From Gluconobacter cadivus (GTDB lineage Bacteria; Pseudomonadota; Alphaproteobacteria; Acetobacterales; Acetobacteraceae): a stretch of 64,000 nt of DNA. Position 1 is the first letter of the stretch, and every line of letters starts with the position of its first letter. The translations under genes and the position numbers were made by a program. The notes under the pieces are model-generated. The model saw only the letters and a program-made list of their open reading frames with translations. It was not told the DNA's origin and did not search any database. The stretch covers positions 19,924-83,923 of the forward strand of contig NZ_JABCQI010000012.1 in NCBI RefSeq assembly GCF_015244745.1, read 5' to 3'. Positions 27,538 through 35,912 of the stretch are shown piece after piece.

Positions 27538-28413
27538 ATGGCGGATCAGCGTTCCAAAACGTTAAGACTTATTTTCCCTCAGTGGCAGGGCGGCGATAAT
27601 CCGCCCTATTATCTGGGATCAAAACTTCTGGCTTGGCTGGCTCCTCCTTCTGCAGGCCCTGTTGAGGAGGTTCCGGTTGATGCTCCGACGGACGTCCCTT
27701 TACCAGTCGAGGATGAAATGCGGGGACGCAGTGTTCTGATGAAACAGATTCAGGACGCCCGGAAAATCATTGAACGCCATCAGCCGAAGTCACTGGCGGT
27801 GCTGGGCGGGGACTGTCTTGTCTCGCTCGTACCTTTTTCGTGGCTATCGGAGCGCTATGACGACAGGCTGGGTGTGCTCTGGATTGATACCCATCCAGAC
27901 GTTCAGACCCCAAAGCAGTATACGAACGCTCATGCACACGTTCTGGGGGCTCTGTTAGGTCATGGCGATCCTGATTTGACCAAGGCAGTGACGAAGCCGC
28001 TTCCTGCAAAGAATGTGATGATTGCAGGCATCCATGACCCACTTCCGTTCGAAGCCCAATTCATTGCGGATCATGGATTGCGGACATGTTCACCCCAGCA
28101 GGTGCGTGATGGTGCACAGCCCGTCATGGAGTGGCTAGAAGACAGCCAGATTGAAGTCCTTGCCATCCATCTGGATCTGGATGTGCTGGATCCGCACAAC
28201 TTCCGGTCTCTGCTTTTTGCAAAACCGGGTCGTGGCAAGCATGATTTCGGAGACGTTGCCGAAGGCAAGCTCAATATTCCCGATGTTCTGAAATTAATTC
28301 AGGAAGTGACAACCGAAAAAGAAGTGGTCGGTATGACGATTGCCGAACATATGCCTTGGGATGCGGTAAACTTGCAGGAAATGCTCAAACAGCTTCCTCT
28401 TATCGGAGGTTAA
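27538..28413 (+). CDS. Arginase/agmatinase-family (ureohydrolase) protein
   Basis: A 291-residue ureohydrolase-fold protein. Metal-site motifs are recognisable: GGDC at 90-93, DTHPD with D117, H119 and D121, and HLDLDVLDP with D213 and D215. The first motif is normally GGDH, so one manganese-ligand histidine is replaced by C93. The family hydrolyses guanidino compounds (arginine, agmatine, formiminoglutamate) to urea or formamide. AGGAGG lies 6 bases before the ATG at 27538, which is preferred over an upstream frame extension. It stands alone, convergent with a LysR gene. The substrate is uncertain, and the ligand change may alter metal use or activity. Confidence 0.8.
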   Translation: MADQRSKTLRLIFPQWQGGDNPPYYLGSKLLAWLAPPSAGPVEEVPVDAPTDVPLPVEDEMRGRSVLMKQIQDARKIIERHQPKSLAVLGGDCLVSLVPFSWLSERYDDRLGVLWIDTHPDVQTPKQYTNAHAHVLGALLGHGDPDLTKAVTKPLPAKNVMIAGIHDPLPFEAQFIADHGLRTCSPQQVRDGAQPVMEWLEDSQIEVLAIHLDLDVLDPHNFRSLLFAKPGRGKHDFGDVAEGKLNIPDVLKLIQEVTTEKEVVGMTIAEHMPWDAVNLQEMLKQLPLIGG

Positions 28414-28423
28414 ACCTTCGTCC

Positions 28424-28457
28424 GAGAGAGCCTGTATCCTTATACGCAGGCTTTCTC
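28424..28457. terminator. Bidirectional hairpin between arginase-family gene and LysR gene
   Basis: GAGAGAGCCTG pairs with CAGGCTTTCTC (one G-T wobble) around a 12-base loop, followed on the plus strand by ATTTTACTTTC. It begins 10 bases after the arginase-family stop codon and touches the LysR stop codon, so it can serve both convergent genes. Confidence 0.65.
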
Positions 28458-29346
28458 ATTTTACTTTCATTTCCTCGACGAATAGCGACAGAGGCATCGA
28501 ATGGCGATGGTGTCGGGGGTAGAAGAGATGAAACCCGAGATGCGTCGGACAGAATGGCTCCAGAACTGATATCAGTTTGCCATTCTGGATGTGTTCTTCG
28601 ACGACGATTTTGGGAATGTAGGCGAGACCAATACCGTCCAGGCAGGCATCCCGTGCGCCGAACACATTATTGCATACAAACTGGCCGACAGGCTGAAACT
28701 TCAGGTCTTTACCCTTCTGTCTGAAACGCCACGGATAAATCTTTCCATGGGTTGGTAGACGGACCCCGATACAGTTGTGTTCGTGCAGGCTCGCCGGGGT
28801 TTTTGGGACGGCGTGGCTTTTGAAATAGGTCGAGGACCCAACAACAGCAAATGGGATGTCAGGGGACACAGGCACTGAAATCATCCCCTGAGTCACCAGT
28901 TCTCCAAGGCGCACACCTGCGTCAAAGCCTTCATCCACAATATCAATCAGGCGCAGATCCGTTGAAACCTCCAAGGAGATTTCGGGGTAGCTCTTTAGAA
29001 AATCTGCGATTCGGGGTCGAAGAAAGAAACCCAGAGATTCATCTGTCACGGTGATCCGCAGATTGCCTCTGGGACATTTGCGAAATTCATCTAGGCTGCT
29101 CATCCGGTTCTCGATTTCGTCGAAAAGCGGCTGAATATTCTGCAGAAGATAATCTCCCGCAGGCGTGGGAACGACACGACGTGTTGTTCTCGTCAGAAGG
29201 GTAACGCCCAGTCGTTCCTCCAGAAGACGCATGGTGTGGCTGATTGCGGAGGGCGTGACGCCTCTGCGAGCCGCTGCCTTTGTAAAGCTTCGTTCTTGCG
29301 CAACTGCCAGAAAAGAAAGCAGTTCGCTAAAATTTTCTCGTGACAC
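28456..29346 (-). CDS. LysR-family transcriptional regulator
   Basis: A 296-residue LysR protein: winged helix at residues 1-62 (ELLSFLAVAQERSFTKAAARRG, SAISHTMRLLEERLGVTLLTRTTRRV) and a C-terminal effector domain. It is of the type often divergent from oxidoreductase or efflux genes. Here the divergent side contains only insertion-sequence debris, so its former target appears lost or distant. A TTATCGC-N9-GCGATAA dyad lies 20 bases upstream of the start. The arginase-family gene is convergent and separated by a terminator-like hairpin, so shared regulation is not implied. Confidence 0.88.
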   Translation of the reverse strand: MSRENFSELLSFLAVAQERSFTKAAARRGVTPSAISHTMRLLEERLGVTLLTRTTRRVVPTPAGDYLLQNIQPLFDEIENRMSSLDEFRKCPRGNLRITVTDESLGFFLRPRIADFLKSYPEISLEVSTDLRLIDIVDEGFDAGVRLGELVTQGMISVPVSPDIPFAVVGSSTYFKSHAVPKTPASLHEHNCIGVRLPTHGKIYPWRFRQKGKDLKFQPVGQFVCNNVFGARDACLDGIGLAYIPKIVVEEHIQNGKLISVLEPFCPTHLGFHLFYPRHHRHSMPLSLFVEEMKVK

Positions 29347-29366
29347 TTGCTGACCAGAACCCTGTT

Positions 29367-29389
29367 TTATCGCGTGTTATTAGCGATAA
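29367..29389. promoter_or_regulatory. TTATCGC-N9-GCGATAA dyad upstream of LysR gene
   Basis: Perfect 7-bp arms, centre-to-centre distance about 16 bases, located 20 bases upstream of the LysR start codon, in the place where LysR proteins bind to regulate themselves and a divergent gene. No divergent gene now follows. Binding is inferred. Confidence 0.5.
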
Positions 29390-29639
29390 TCTTAGTGCGA
29401 AATGCCTTTGGGATCATAGTTTATCTTACTCTGGATGATTGGCTTTCACTCATCAATCAGGATCCTTTTAGCTTCTTAGAAGCCCTCTTTTCTATATTCC
29501 TTGTACAGAAAGAGAGATTCCGTTTCATCCCAATACACCTATCCGTTCAATGATGCAGGAGCAGCGAAACGGCTGCCGCCTTCACCTCGGACGCTTATTT
29601 CCAAGTAAAAATTTTGTTGAAATGAAGCTTGGTCGGTGG

Positions 29640-30120
29640 ATTATTCCGACGCTTTTTGTCAAGGCTGCTAGTAGCGCGGATCGGTCACACCAAAGGCGAT
29701 ATGAATACCAAGCTGCATGCCAGTCACCGATCAGAATGGAGGACCGCTGAGCCTCTTCATGACAGCCGGACAGGTCAGTGATTACACTGGGTCTCTGCTC
29801 TGCTGAACAGCCTTCCGATAGCACGACGATCCGTGCCCATCACAATATAGCCGGGAACACGGCTGCAGGGGTCTTCAAAAAAGGAAGGCACACAAAACAC
29901 CGAAAAGCTTGTGAAGTTTTTGGCCACTTCTAGGGAAGGACTTGGCAACAAGGTCTGCGTGGAAGCAGATGCTCGTAACAGGGCGTTATCTTGCATGCTT
30001 TCGCCCAGTCAGGTGCATGAACTGATTTGCACCCATGTTCTGCTCAACGATACTGACGCAAATTCCGCAAAGATCTCCGGAGCCGGAAACCCGTCCTGTC
30101 AACCAGACACGGAAGAATGA
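29640..30120 (+). mobile_element. Degraded IS5-family transposase fragments
   Basis: Fragments in shifting frames resemble IS5-family transposases. At about 29670-29780 are RIGHTKGDMNTKLHA, then (after a one-base shift) VTDQNGGPLSLFMTAGQVSDYTGS, then ALLNSLPIARRS. At about 29815-29880 is STTIRAHHNIAGNTAAG, the DSTTIRAH-type motif of another IS5-group enzyme, and at about 29955-30040 NRALSCMLSPSQVHEL. Several stop codons and frame changes mean none is functional. More than one element appears to be mixed. No clear terminal inverted repeats were found. The flanks 29390-29640 and 30120-30364 hold no recognisable gene. Confidence 0.65.
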
Positions 30121-30364
30121 TCTAGAACTCGCCCGCCCCGAATGAACTTATAGACACCAGTATTTCGTCGAAAACCTTTGGACAAGGATGCAACACTGGA
30201 GGCTTACCACAACCCGGTACGAGAAGACAGTTCGTCTCTACCACAGCAGACCAAATCCAGAACCGACAATCCCCAGATATTGATAAACGAAAATTCTATT
30301 CTCCGAACATGAAATCATGATTTCATGAAATACAAAAGTTAGAAAATAATTTGAAATGGTATAT

Positions 30365-31371
30365 CTATTTTTTAATAAAAATATAAATAAAATCACACAA
30401 AATTTCTTTATATTTATTTTTTATATTTTTTTCTTGATAACTTCCATCAAGCAAGCATCTTAAAAATTTTAAAACTGAATGAAGTTTATTATTTGAAAAA
30501 ATAGAGAGTCTATTTTTGTATTTTTTAGATAAAATTAAGTAAATAAAAGATGGTCTCTTATAAATATCCAATTCTTCATTTAAAAATGACTCAGATATTT
30601 TTGACATACTACAACAAGCCTGCAGCAATAAATTAATGTATTCCCCTCTATCTATGGAAATCAAATGAAATTTCTCTAAAATACGGTTCTTTCTACTTTT
30701 TTTACTCCCAAATACATTGTTCCCATGTTGCCTATAACGAGCTAATGGTTGGGAATCATACGCCATTGATCCGGCTGCTGTCCCAAGAAAATATGCCCAT
30801 CTATCGTGTGAGAGCTTTTCTGTTCGACAAAACGGATCGGTAGGACGATCGTTGGAATCCACGGAATTCCAGACGCTCCTTTTTATAACTATACTGAAGC
30901 CGTAAACCAAATCCCATGGATCAAGATCTGCAATGCTATAAGTCCCACTTTGAAGGGGAAGACCGTGGTGGCCAATTATATTACCTTTTTCTGTAATTAA
31001 TTTACTAGCATGTCCGAAGATCGCAATTTTAGAGTCGAAAAAAGATTTTTGAGCACGCTCTAGCTTGTCATTCTCCCAGATATCATCCTGATCGCAAAAC
31101 GCAATTAAATCGCCGCTACACAAAGAGGCTGCCTTAAAAAAATTTCGATAAATCCTAATTTTTTATCATTTTTTATAATTTTCACCATAAAACTAGATTT
31201 TTTTGAGAAATTATCACAGATTTCTATTGTTCTATCACTTGAATAATCATCGCATATAATAATTTCGATAGGTTTGTATTTTTGATTTTCCAAAGACTCT
31301 AGTTGTTTTTGTATATATTTTTCTCCGTTATATGTGGCCATAGCTATGGATATGGTTTTATAATTCTGCAT
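30365..31371 (-). pseudogene. Family 2 glycosyltransferase, frameshifted, very AT-rich
   Basis: Two overlapping frames form one GT2 enzyme of about 335 residues. The first (31371 to about 31142) has the nucleotide-sugar-binding start ISIAMATYNGEKYIQKQLES and IIICDDYSSDRT; the second (about 31140 to 30365) continues SGDLIAFCDQDDIWENDKL with the DxD motif and KLSHDRWAY. The shift lies in a run of seven T on the minus strand; one extra base would restore GFI-x-x-FFKAASLCSGD. The family transfers sugars to cell-surface polysaccharides. The GC content is far below the rest of the window, and IS debris lies on both sides, so it is probably an acquired, decaying fragment of a polysaccharide locus. 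Confidence 0.8.
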
Positions 31372-31504
31372 TTACATAACCTCTATAAAATCTTAATCTT
31401 TTCTATAACATACTAAAGAATTATAGCCAGACGAAGTATGCAGAAATATTAGCACTCTGAGCCGCTCCGGAATTGGCGGAGATCTATTCAGCGAAGAAAA
31501 AAGT

Positions 31505-31890
31505 TTGATGAGCCATTCTGTGAAAAAATTTTCCCCTGAGGTTCGTCCCGCCACAGTTCGACTGCTTCTGGAGCATGAAGGCGAGAATCCGTCGTATTGG
31601 ACAGTATGGTATCGATTGCTGGCAAGATTGGCTGTTCGAGGCATACGCTGAACGAATGGGTCAAGAAGGCGAAGGTCGAGAGCGATAAGCGGGCCAGCGT
31701 TTTTTCTAAGACTGCAGATCAACCTATCAGCCTACTATGAGCAGTTGCGCAGACGACGCGCGATCAAAGACGAAGATCAGTCCAGAAATAGCATAATGCT
31801 ACGTTGAAGCCGGAAATTCTGCGGTTTCCTCGGAGCATTTCTGCATCTACGGCGTGTGCAAGGTTTACGTCAGTTTCTTAAGGCGTATCG
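31505..31890 (+). mobile_element. IS3-family orfA/orfB remnant
   Basis: OrfA residues are readable as [30 protein letters not shown], then after a frameshift [20 protein letters not shown] and VESDKRA, typical IS3-family OrfA. Pieces of orfB follow: [16 protein letters not shown] and, near 31790-31860, SEHFCIYGVCKVY. Multiple shifts and stops and the loss of the DDE core make it non-functional. Terminal repeats were not identified. Confidence 0.7.
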
Positions 31891-31964
31891 TCATTTAGCT
31901 TACGATGCCATAAGGCCTGTTTTCATCTGATCTTTGATATTTTTCTCCGTTTTTTGGAGATGTG

Positions 31965-32535
31965 TGGATGTGCCGATATGGTCTGAGCGATGATCAGTGA
32001 GAGCAGATAAAGGATCTTCTCCCGGGTCGGGAAGGTCATGTCGGCGGGACATCTACGGATAACCGGCTGTTTGTGGAAGCAGTTTTATATCGTTACCGCG
32101 CCGCCATTCCGTGGCGTGACCTGCCATTGCAGTTCGGGGACTGGAAGAATGTTCACAAACGACTGCGTCGCTGGTGCGGAAGCAGCGTGATTGAAAGGAT
32201 TTTCCACCATCTGCTCGCCGATGATCGAGCCAATGAATACATGATGATTGACAGCCCGATTGTGCAGGCTCACCAGCATAGTGCGGGCGCCCATAAAAAA
32301 GGGGCGACGATCAGATCATCGGACGATCCCGTGGCGGACTAACCACGAAAATCCATGCCATTGTCGATGCTGCGGGCAAGGCCATGGCTCTTTCGCTGAC
32401 ACAAAGGCGAGAGCCGACACCACTGAAGCAGAACCTCTCCTCGATGAAATCGATCCCAAAGCCTTTATCGCCGACAAGGCGTATGATGCTGATCCGCTCA
32501 TTGAAAAGCTTGAAGAACGGCAGATCACACCCGTC
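31965..32535 (+). mobile_element. IS5-family transposase remnant, 3' part missing
   Basis: The plus strand reads YGLSDDQ, stop, EQIKDLLPGREGHVGGTSTDNR, then RYRAAIPWRDLPLQFGDWKNVHKRLRRW, FHHLLADDRANEYMMIDSPIVQAHQHSAGAHKKG, and in shifted frames GRSRGGLTTKIHAIVDAAGKAM and LLDEIDPKAFIADKAYDADPLIEKL. This is an IS5-family transposase of the type common in acetic acid bacteria, with at least one in-frame stop and two frameshifts. Similarity ends abruptly at about 32535 (ITPVV), where an unrelated, oppositely oriented IS5-family fragment begins. Confidence 0.75.
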
Positions 32536-32965
32536 GTCTTCCATTTCCGGATGAACCGGGACTTCCGGTCAATGGAGACGTGGAATTTGTATCCAAAGAA
32601 CGGGATGACGAGATCTGTTGTAGGGATAGTCCCGTCATCCTGCCGCTTCGCTTTGGTAAACTTCAGCGTCCAGCTTGCATGGCGATCTTTATGAGACAGC
32701 TTTGCGCTTGGCCTGCCAGTCTTCGGGAACACGTTTTACCCGGAAATCTGCTTTTTCAGCGTTCATATTGCGCGGCCTGGGAGCGGTTACCAGTACTACA
32801 TCCAAGATATGGCCGGACATTCGCAGATAACCCGCGTCGCGCAGCGTATTATCAAAACGATCACACAGCCTTTCAATAGCACCCGCCTGGATCAGACACT
32901 CGCGAAACAGCCAAATCGTTTTGGCACCTCCATACAATCCTGAATGCAGGCCCTCAAAGGATTCA
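32536..32965 (-). mobile_element. Second IS5-family transposase remnant, opposite orientation
   Basis: Minus-strand reading from about 32960 gives SGLYGGAKTIWLFRECLIQAG, RLCDRFDNTLRDAGYLRMSG, DVVLVTAPRPRNMNAEKADF, RVPEDWQAKRKA and, after a frameshift near 32698, HKDRHASWTLKFTKAKRQDD, DLVIPFFGYKFHVSIDRK and FIRKWKTT. This is the middle of an IS5-group transposase different from the plus-strand one. The N-terminus is missing where the amidohydrolase gene ends (32963), and the C-terminus is missing at the junction near 32535. Confidence 0.75.
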
Positions 32966-34264
32966 GGACACAGATACTGCCCGCCTGCGCAGAAGGCATT
33001 CCAGCAGACGGACCCCCTCCATGAAGTCATCCATCTCCATGCTTTCGTCTGGATTATGACTTCCGTTGCTATTGCGCACAAAGAGCATTCCCGTCGGGAC
33101 GTTTTGCAAGGCAAATATCGCCGCATCATGCCCGGCACCGCTTGACATCGAAACGAAGGGAATGTTCAGCGAGGTTGCAATGATTTTTGCGTCCGCCTGC
33201 AAATCTGCATTCATGACGGCAGGTGTACTACAGGTCCTCGGCCCAAGCTCCACACGGACATGATAGTCCTGTTCAACACGACGCGCCTGTTGGATAACCA
33301 ACCCGTTGACCCGCTCAAGAAGCGCTTCATCCCGGGAACGGATATCAATCACGAGATCCAGCTTCCCGGGAACCGCCGCAAAATTCGCTTGCGCCTCGTC
33401 GGTCCGGCAGACGCCAAACGTCAGAGTCATCTCTTCTCCGTCAGCTTCCGCCTGTTTCCAGGCCTCGTGCAGAGCAGTCATCATGCTGGCCCCAGCCATC
33501 ACGGCGTCTGAACGGAAACGACGCGGCGTCGCCCCGGAATGAGCATATTGACCATGAATAACAGCCGAGCGATACCGCGTGCTCCCGCAAATTCCGGTCA
33601 CGATCCCCACCGGAACATCCGCTTCCAGTAGAACAGGCCCCTGTTCGATATGCAGTTCGACGAAACAGTCGATTTTCGTGACATCCAGAACCGATGCTTT
33701 TCCGCACAGTTCGGGACTGGCGCCACAGTCCTGCATATGATGCCGCAGGCTCAGACCATCGTCGCTTCGCGGAGTTTCGAGCGCGGAAGGTTCAAGCAGT
33801 CCGAAAGCCGTTCGGCTTCCCAGATAAGACAAAGGAAACCAGACGCTTTCTTCTGCACGTGTCACGATCAGTGTCGTGTCCCGTTCCGGCCGAAAACCCG
33901 CTTTGACCCAGGCACAAAGCACAAGAAGACCAGCCACTGCACCCGCCGCTCCATCGAAATTTCCGCCACATGGAACAGTATCGAGATGCGATCCCGTCAT
34001 GACGACTGGAAGGGTCCGGTCACGGCCAGGAAGCGTCAGGTAAAGATTGGAAGCCCAATCACGACTCACCTCTAATCCGTATTGCCCTGCCACCTCCATG
34101 AACAGGGCATGGGCGAGATTTTCTTCCCTTCCATAAGACGGCCGCGTCATGCCACGGCCGTCAAAACCGATCTCATACAAACGACTGAAAAGATGATGTC
34201 CGAGATCGACATCCATCACAGGCGCGGTCATGCTGTTTGTCTCGGGTTGACCAGAACAGAACAT
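32963..34264 (-). CDS. M20-family N-carbamoyl-L-amino-acid hydrolase/allantoate amidohydrolase-like
   Basis: A 433-residue Zn-dependent amidase of the HyuC/allantoate amidohydrolase type. Motifs: MTRPSYGREE, the metal site TGSHLDTVPCGGNFDGAAGAVAGL, EESVWFP, ELHIEQGPVLLEAD, GICGSTRYR, the dimerisation segment YAHSGATPRRFRSDA, and the C-terminal SSGAGHDAAIF and NSNGSHNPDESMEMDDF. It hydrolyses N-carbamoyl amino acids or allantoate in the cytoplasm. I chose the ATG at 34264, with AGGG 6 bases upstream. It lies 9 bases after the VOC gene. Its stop codon lies at the edge of an IS5 remnant, so the last few residues may have been changed by insertion, though the protein looks complete. Confidence 0.85.
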   Translation of the reverse strand: MFCSGQPETNSMTAPVMDVDLGHHLFSRLYEIGFDGRGMTRPSYGREENLAHALFMEVAGQYGLEVSRDWASNLYLTLPGRDRTLPVVMTGSHLDTVPCGGNFDGAAGAVAGLLVLCAWVKAGFRPERDTTLIVTRAEESVWFPLSYLGSRTAFGLLEPSALETPRSDDGLSLRHHMQDCGASPELCGKASVLDVTKIDCFVELHIEQGPVLLEADVPVGIVTGICGSTRYRSAVIHGQYAHSGATPRRFRSDAVMAGASMMTALHEAWKQAEADGEEMTLTFGVCRTDEAQANFAAVPGKLDLVIDIRSRDEALLERVNGLVIQQARRVEQDYHVRVELGPRTCSTPAVMNADLQADAKIIATSLNIPFVSMSSGAGHDAAIFALQNVPTGMLFVRNSNGSHNPDESMEMDDFMEGVRLLECLLRRRAVSVS

Positions 34265-34273
34265 AAACAACCC

Positions 34274-34702
34274 TTACTGCTTGGCGAAAAGTTGCTGCAT
34301 ATTGGCGAAAGCTTTGAATTCCAACGCATTCCCTGCGGGATCGCAGAAAAACATCGTCGCCTGCTCGCCCGGCAGTCCCGCAAAACGGATCTGTGGCTCC
34401 ATTCCAAAAGAAATGCCATGACCGCGAACACGCTCCGCCAGAACCTTCCAGTCCTCCATGTCAAGAACAACGCCGAAATGCGGGATAGGCACGTTATGAC
34501 CGTCCACGGCTCCCCCTCCACCTTCACTACCACCGTGACAGGCATCAGGAACCAGGTGCGTAACGATTTGATGTCCATAAAGATCGAAATCGATCCAGGT
34601 TTCCGTACTCCGTCCCTCTGCACACCCGAGAACAGTTCCGTAAAAGATCCGGGCGGCTGCAAGGTCGTCGACCGGGAATGCGAGATGAAACGGATTAACC
34701 AT
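34274..34702 (-). CDS. VOC-superfamily (glyoxalase/dioxygenase-fold) protein
   Basis: A 142-residue protein with the two beta-alpha-beta-beta-beta units of the VOC fold: [23 protein letters not shown] at the start, [20 protein letters not shown] in the middle and [15 protein letters not shown] at the end. Candidate metal ligands are H6, the histidine in IPHFG and the glutamate in ALEFK. The reaction (lyase, dioxygenase or epimerase) cannot be told. It is the first gene of a pair with the amidohydrolase and is divergent from a LysR gene that probably controls the pair. Confidence 0.8.
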   Translation of the reverse strand: MVNPFHLAFPVDDLAAARIFYGTVLGCAEGRSTETWIDFDLYGHQIVTHLVPDACHGGSEGGGGAVDGHNVPIPHFGVVLDMEDWKVLAERVRGHGISFGMEPQIRFAGLPGEQATMFFCDPAGNALEFKAFANMQQLFAKQ

Positions 34703-34855
34703 GACTGCACCATGACTTTTCTGGAAAAATCCGCTGATATCATATTCGTCGGGGTAACAATCGTGCGAATATATGACTTCAGAAGAAGGTAAATCCGATG
34801 TCTGATCTCTTTCGCTACGTTACGCTACCCTGACAGACCCTTCGGAGACCTACTC

Positions 34856-35731
34856 ATGGACACACGCTTCCTCGAAAGTTTCCTGATCGTTATCGAACAG
34901 GGTTCGCTTGCGGGTGCAGCACGTCAGCTCCGTCTTACCCCTGCCAGCGTTGCCCAACGGATCCGCGCGCTCGAAGACGAAATAGGCTGTCCGATTGTCC
35001 AGCGTGATGGGCGGAACGTCCGTCCTACGGAACAAGGGCTAGCCATCATCGAACAGAGCCGGGCGATCGTCACGAGCGTCCGGGATCTCTGCGCCATTGC
35101 TGCGAGTGACAAGCCTGTCGGGACCCTGAGGATCGGCGCGATATCAAGTGCGGCGAATGGCCTCCTCCCCCCTTATCTGAAACGTTTTTTCGAATGTTTC
35201 CCCGAAATCGAGCTGCATATTACTCCAGGCTCTTCATCCGGGCTGCATAACGCGGTTCTGGAAGGAAATATCGACGCTGCCTTCATCGTGGAGCCCCCTT
35301 TTGAAATTCCAAAAACACTAGTCTGGCAGACCCTGCGGTCCGAGCCTCTGGTCGTCCTGGCCCCGGAAGCTCTTCAGGAAACAGACCCCCACGAAATTCT
35401 CCGGAATCATCCCCTGATCCGCTATGACCGGATGCAGTGGGGTGGCCGCCTTGCTGACGAATATCTCCGAAAATCAGGGATATGGCCCCATGAACGTCTT
35501 GAACTCGACTCATTGGACGCCATTGCCATTATTGTCAGTCAGGGAACGGGCGTGTCGCTGGTCCCTGACTGGGCCCGTCCCTGGCCCGCAGGCGTCCATC
35601 TAAAAAAAATCCCGCTCCCGGCCCCGGCTCCCTGCCGAAATCTGGGCTTTCTGGTCCAGCGGAACTCACCGCGTCTCAGCCTGTTCAACCGCCTCCTCGA
35701 AATCCTTCAGAAACCTCTGACCACGTCGTAA
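34856..35731 (+). CDS. LysR-family transcriptional regulator
   Basis: A 291-residue LysR protein: HTH at residues 1-60 (FLESFLIVIEQGSLAGAARQLR, ASVAQRIRALEDEIGC) and effector domain from about residue 88 (GTLRIGAISSAANGLLP). It is divergent from the VOC/amidohydrolase pair; the 153-base interval includes ATATTCG and CGAATAT arms separated by 17 bases, a possible binding site. It belongs to the same subfamily as the LysR encoded at 37264-38142 (shared IRYD and GGR segments). It precedes the CapA gene by 181 bases on the same strand. Confidence 0.88.
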   Translation: MDTRFLESFLIVIEQGSLAGAARQLRLTPASVAQRIRALEDEIGCPIVQRDGRNVRPTEQGLAIIEQSRAIVTSVRDLCAIAASDKPVGTLRIGAISSAANGLLPPYLKRFFECFPEIELHITPGSSSGLHNAVLEGNIDAAFIVEPPFEIPKTLVWQTLRSEPLVVLAPEALQETDPHEILRNHPLIRYDRMQWGGRLADEYLRKSGIWPHERLELDSLDAIAIIVSQGTGVSLVPDWARPWPAGVHLKKIPLPAPAPCRNLGFLVQRNSPRLSLFNRLLEILQKPLTTS

Positions 35732-35766
35732 GAGCCGCCAGAGCTGCCCGGCTCCGTGAGAAGCCC

Positions 35767-35797
35767 GGTTTTCCCATATCGTGAAGATAGGAAAACC
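35767..35797. terminator. Hairpin between LysR and CapA-family genes
   Basis: GGTTTTCC and GGAAAACC form a perfect 8-bp stem, extended inside by CATATC/GATA pairing. No T-tract follows on the plus strand, so termination after the LysR gene is only possible; it may instead be a leader structure ahead of the CapA gene. Confidence 0.35.
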
Positions 35798-35912
35798 ATC
35801 ACCGTAAAGAGCGTCCTGAAACTGGACACCTCATGCATCTTCGATAACCATACCGGAACAGAAATGCTTTTTCCAAAGCATCAATTTTTCAACTGATGTT
35901 CCGGACCGCCTG

